Below, one piece after another: positions 33,719 through 34,893 of a DNA stretch of 34,893 nucleotides (position 1 is the stretch's first letter; the number at the start of each line of letters is the position of its first letter). Under the pieces are notes generated by a model that was given only the letters and a program-made list of their open reading frames with translations, searched no databases and had not been told where the DNA came from. The translations under genes were made by a program, and so were the position numbers. Origin of the DNA: Spirochaetota bacterium (GTDB lineage: Bacteria > Spirochaetota > UBA4802 > JAFGJZ01); contig JAFGRW010000098.1 of the NCBI GenBank assembly GCA_016934935.1, positions 1 to 34,893 on the forward strand, read 5' to 3'.

Positions 33719-33734
33719 ATATTGTCAACAATAT
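33719..33734 (-). promoter_or_regulatory. Palindromic operator at the defence-operon promoter
   Basis: ATATTGT and ACAATAT form a perfect 7-2-7 inverted repeat that, read on the minus strand, contains TTGACA, a consensus -35 box. A TATCTT lies 17 bp further on but abuts the higB GTG, which would leave almost no leader, so the exact promoter is uncertain. An adjacent TTCCC/GGGAA hairpin (33735-33749) is a second inverted repeat. HigA binding here is inferred from family behaviour. Confidence 0.5.
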
Positions 33735-33836
33735 TTCCCTTTTTGGGAATTTTAAGTTGACTTATTATTTTAATTATGATAGCATGTCATTATATCTATT
33801 GTGAGGAATTATATGCAATAATTTTGTACAAAAAAA

Positions 33837-33861
33837 GCAGATCAATATATTATTGATCTGC
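33837..33861 (-). terminator. Strong hairpin with T tail, minus-strand terminator
   Basis: GCAGATCAAT (33837-33846) pairs perfectly with ATTGATCTGC (33852-33861). On the minus strand it is followed by a T run (33830-33836). No minus-strand gene ends here, so it would shield the higB promoter from readthrough coming from the right. The remainder of 33862-34126 is AT-rich and holds no gene I can support. Confidence 0.65.
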
Positions 33862-34126
33862 CTGATTCCACTTTAATGTGTGGGAAGGTATGACTTTGTA
33901 TTCTTTTTACTTAGCAATGAAAAGCTATATGTTGCCTACCTCCCTGTCAAGTTAAAACTTTTGGTGGAAATCTAACAAAGTTTTGAAACGGAGTTTCAAG
34001 CTACAGGCGAAGCTTTGTTTAAACTTTAAATGGAAACAAGAGGAGTTATCGTGACAGATATACAAATTGAATAAACAACCATAATATAACTGCATACACC
34101 CTTACAATAGATAAAATCTTAATAAA

Positions 34127-34342
34127 ATGGATAATAATATGCCTAAAAATATTAAAGTAACAAAACAGTCTGAAAGCGGACTGAATACTGAATTTAAAGT
34201 CGGTTCAAAGACTTTAAGTCGAGGACAGCTTGTTAAAGAAATACAGGCTGGAAAGCACCCGGATTACCATGTGAGAAAATATGGTAATAAGAACATACCA
34301 TGTTCGAATCCGGATAATAATACAAAAAATAATTTGGGATAA
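34127..34342 (+). CDS. Small DUF3892-like protein
   Basis: This 71-residue protein has a pattern I associate with DUF3892: a GxxTxF core, a GxLVKEIQAGKHPDYHVRK helix-strand segment and a terminal SNPDNNTKNNLG. No enzymatic residues are apparent. The start at ATG 34127 lacks a clear ribosome binding site, and an internal ATG four codons later is possible. The next gene begins 5 nt after its stop, so the two form an operon. Such small proteins are common in accessory regions next to phage or defence genes. Function unknown. Confidence 0.7.
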   Translation: MDNNMPKNIKVTKQSESGLNTEFKVGSKTLSRGQLVKEIQAGKHPDYHVRKYGNKNIPCSNPDNNTKNNLG

Positions 34343-34347
34343 TAAAC

Positions 34348-34608
34348 ATGAAAATTCAAGGTGCAGTGATTAAAGAACAGGGTGTTACTTTCGGAATCGT
34401 CGTTACAAAAAAGCATATTGTTGATTCAAAAACTGAAAGTGAAAAGGCATTTAGAGCGTTTAATGGAGTCTTTGGCAATATACCAATAGTGCTTATGGGA
34501 CAGGATTCTCGTGGTATACCTAAGTATAGAGGACGTCGAGATATTGTAAATTTTTTAGCTAATGTACATATCTCTCAAATACCATGGAAAGAGTACACAG
34601 TTTCTTAA
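34348..34608 (+). CDS. Small conserved-looking protein of unknown function
   Basis: This 86-residue protein has a mixed alpha-beta pattern: two N-terminal strands (GAVIKEQGVTFGIVVTKKHI), an acidic helix, then NIPIVLMGQDSRGIPKYRGR and a C-terminal ANVHISQIPWKEYTVS. The composition and short length suggest a single compact domain. I believe similar hypothetical proteins exist widely but cannot name a family. It is coupled to the DUF3892-like gene (5-nt gap, weak GGGA upstream) and followed 10 nt later by a strong hairpin. Confidence 0.7.
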   Translation: MKIQGAVIKEQGVTFGIVVTKKHIVDSKTESEKAFRAFNGVFGNIPIVLMGQDSRGIPKYRGRRDIVNFLANVHISQIPWKEYTVS

Positions 34609-34618
34609 CCAAAAATAA

Positions 34619-34652
34619 AGTATCTGCTTTTTATTGATTGGAAGCAGATACT
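34619..34652 (+). terminator. Hairpin after the small-gene pair
   Basis: AGTATCTGCTT (34619-34629) pairs perfectly with AAGCAGATACT (34642-34652) across a 12-nt loop. There is no T run after it on the plus strand. It shares GCAGAT arm sequences with the hairpin at 33837-33861, so the pair may mark the ends of a module that carries the two small genes. Confidence 0.5.
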
Positions 34653-34722
34653 GATAATTGAAATCCGTACAGTTAAGTATTCATATAAATCCAAGCTAAA
34701 ACATCAGTGTCGATAATCAAAA

Positions 34723-34811
34723 TTATCGTTCTTTACGTATTTTTCTTACAAGATCATCCACCTTCTCTTCAGAACCCCGGTTACTCCACATGCCAAAAAT
34801 GCTGTTTGGAC
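34723..34811 (-). pseudogene. C-terminal fragment of an antitoxin gene, cut by an IS
   Basis: On the minus strand the frame reads NSIFGMWSNRGSEEKVDDLV then RKIRKER and TAA (34723-34725). The FGMW ... VRKIRKxR ending is the usual tail of Phd/VapB-type antitoxins, with the toxin gene normally next to it. The frame enters the IS3-type end at 34812, so the 5' part lies beyond the insertion, outside the window. No toxin gene follows downstream. The fragment cannot be expressed normally. Confidence 0.6.
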
Positions 34812-34893
34812 TGACCCCCTAAAACTGGAATGACAAAACCAGAAGGTTTAAGGAGAATGGATCAATGATAACTAGAAAACAACACAGTGAAGA
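34812..34893 (+). mobile_element. IS3-family insertion sequence, left end
   Basis: TGACCCCCTAAAACTGG begins at 34813, a typical IS3-family terminal repeat. It is followed about 50 bp later by the first transposase reading frame. The element continues past the window edge, so its length and group cannot be given. It interrupts the antitoxin fragment to its left. Confidence 0.65.
34865..34893 (+). CDS. IS3-family transposase OrfA, N-terminal fragment
   Basis: Only nine codons are present (MITRKQHSE), truncated by the window edge. An AAGGAG lies 9 nt upstream of the ATG. The basic MxTRKQHS start matches OrfA proteins of IS3-type elements, which carry an HTH domain that binds the element's ends. 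The call rests on the start motif plus the adjacent terminal repeat. Confidence 0.55.

Noticed and set aside
33699..33719. TTGACA/TATCTT as the certain higB promoter
   Set aside because: The -10 would abut the GTG start and place the transcript start inside the gene; only the palindrome is kept as an operator candidate.

Overview
The window looks like a chromosomal segment of a spirochaete, called with moderate confidence. It combines an AT-rich backbone, a single-Cache chemotaxis receptor, a PurA with a GDEGKAK rather than GDEGKGK P-loop, and secreted ankyrin/SH3 proteins. A block of ordinary chromosomal genes (about 9.3-21.7 kb) sits between two accessory regions that are visibly richer in A and T.

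Region 1 (1-9.2 kb) is a mosaic. It holds a secreted protein of unknown function and a membrane-anchored ankyrin-repeat/SH3b protein flanked by short direct repeats. A dead IS200/IS605 remnant follows (TGA in place of a Trp codon, 3' end lost). Next is an IS66 element (3843-6308) whose tnpC is broken by a 47-nt insertion and a premature stop. Then come a vapBC toxin-antitoxin pair, a putative outer-membrane protein, several GC-rich palindromic elements of an attC-like type, and scraps of decayed reading frames.

Region 2 (9.3-21.7 kb) is the backbone: a WYL regulator, a DUF3795 protein, a zinc-ribbon protein, a DJ-1/PfpI protein, a methyl-accepting chemotaxis protein, an unusual ATP-grasp/FMN alpha-hydroxy-acid dehydrogenase fusion, purA, a DsbD-type thiol:disulfide transporter, an RluA-family pseudouridine synthase and a lipoprotein esterase. 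Two 71-bp copies (one mismatch) of a MITE-like repeat lie in opposite orientation around purA and dsbD. The esterase transcript appears to begin with a three-way-junction structure.

Region 3 (22.1-33.7 kb) is a compact minus-strand operon of eight defence-type genes. In order of transcription they are: higB toxin, higA fused to an ImmA/IrrE peptidase, Type III methyltransferase mod, OLD-family ATPase/TOPRIM nuclease (gajA-like), UvrD-like helicase (gajB-like), Type III restriction subunit res, a TIR-domain protein, and a membrane/SH3b protein. The Gabija-like pair sits exactly between mod and res. An identical 19-bp sequence lies on both sides of it. This sequence is the last codons and stop of mod, repeated just before the res start. 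This reads as the scar of a gajAB insertion into an older mod-res operon, and it makes the locus a composite of R-M, Gabija-like, TIR and toxin-antitoxin modules under one leader.

Region 4 (33.8-34.9 kb) has two small genes of unknown function (one DUF3892-like) between two strong hairpins. After them come the C-terminal tail of an antitoxin gene cut off by an IS3-family element, and the first codons of that element's orfA at the window edge. I found no tRNA, rRNA or CRISPR array.
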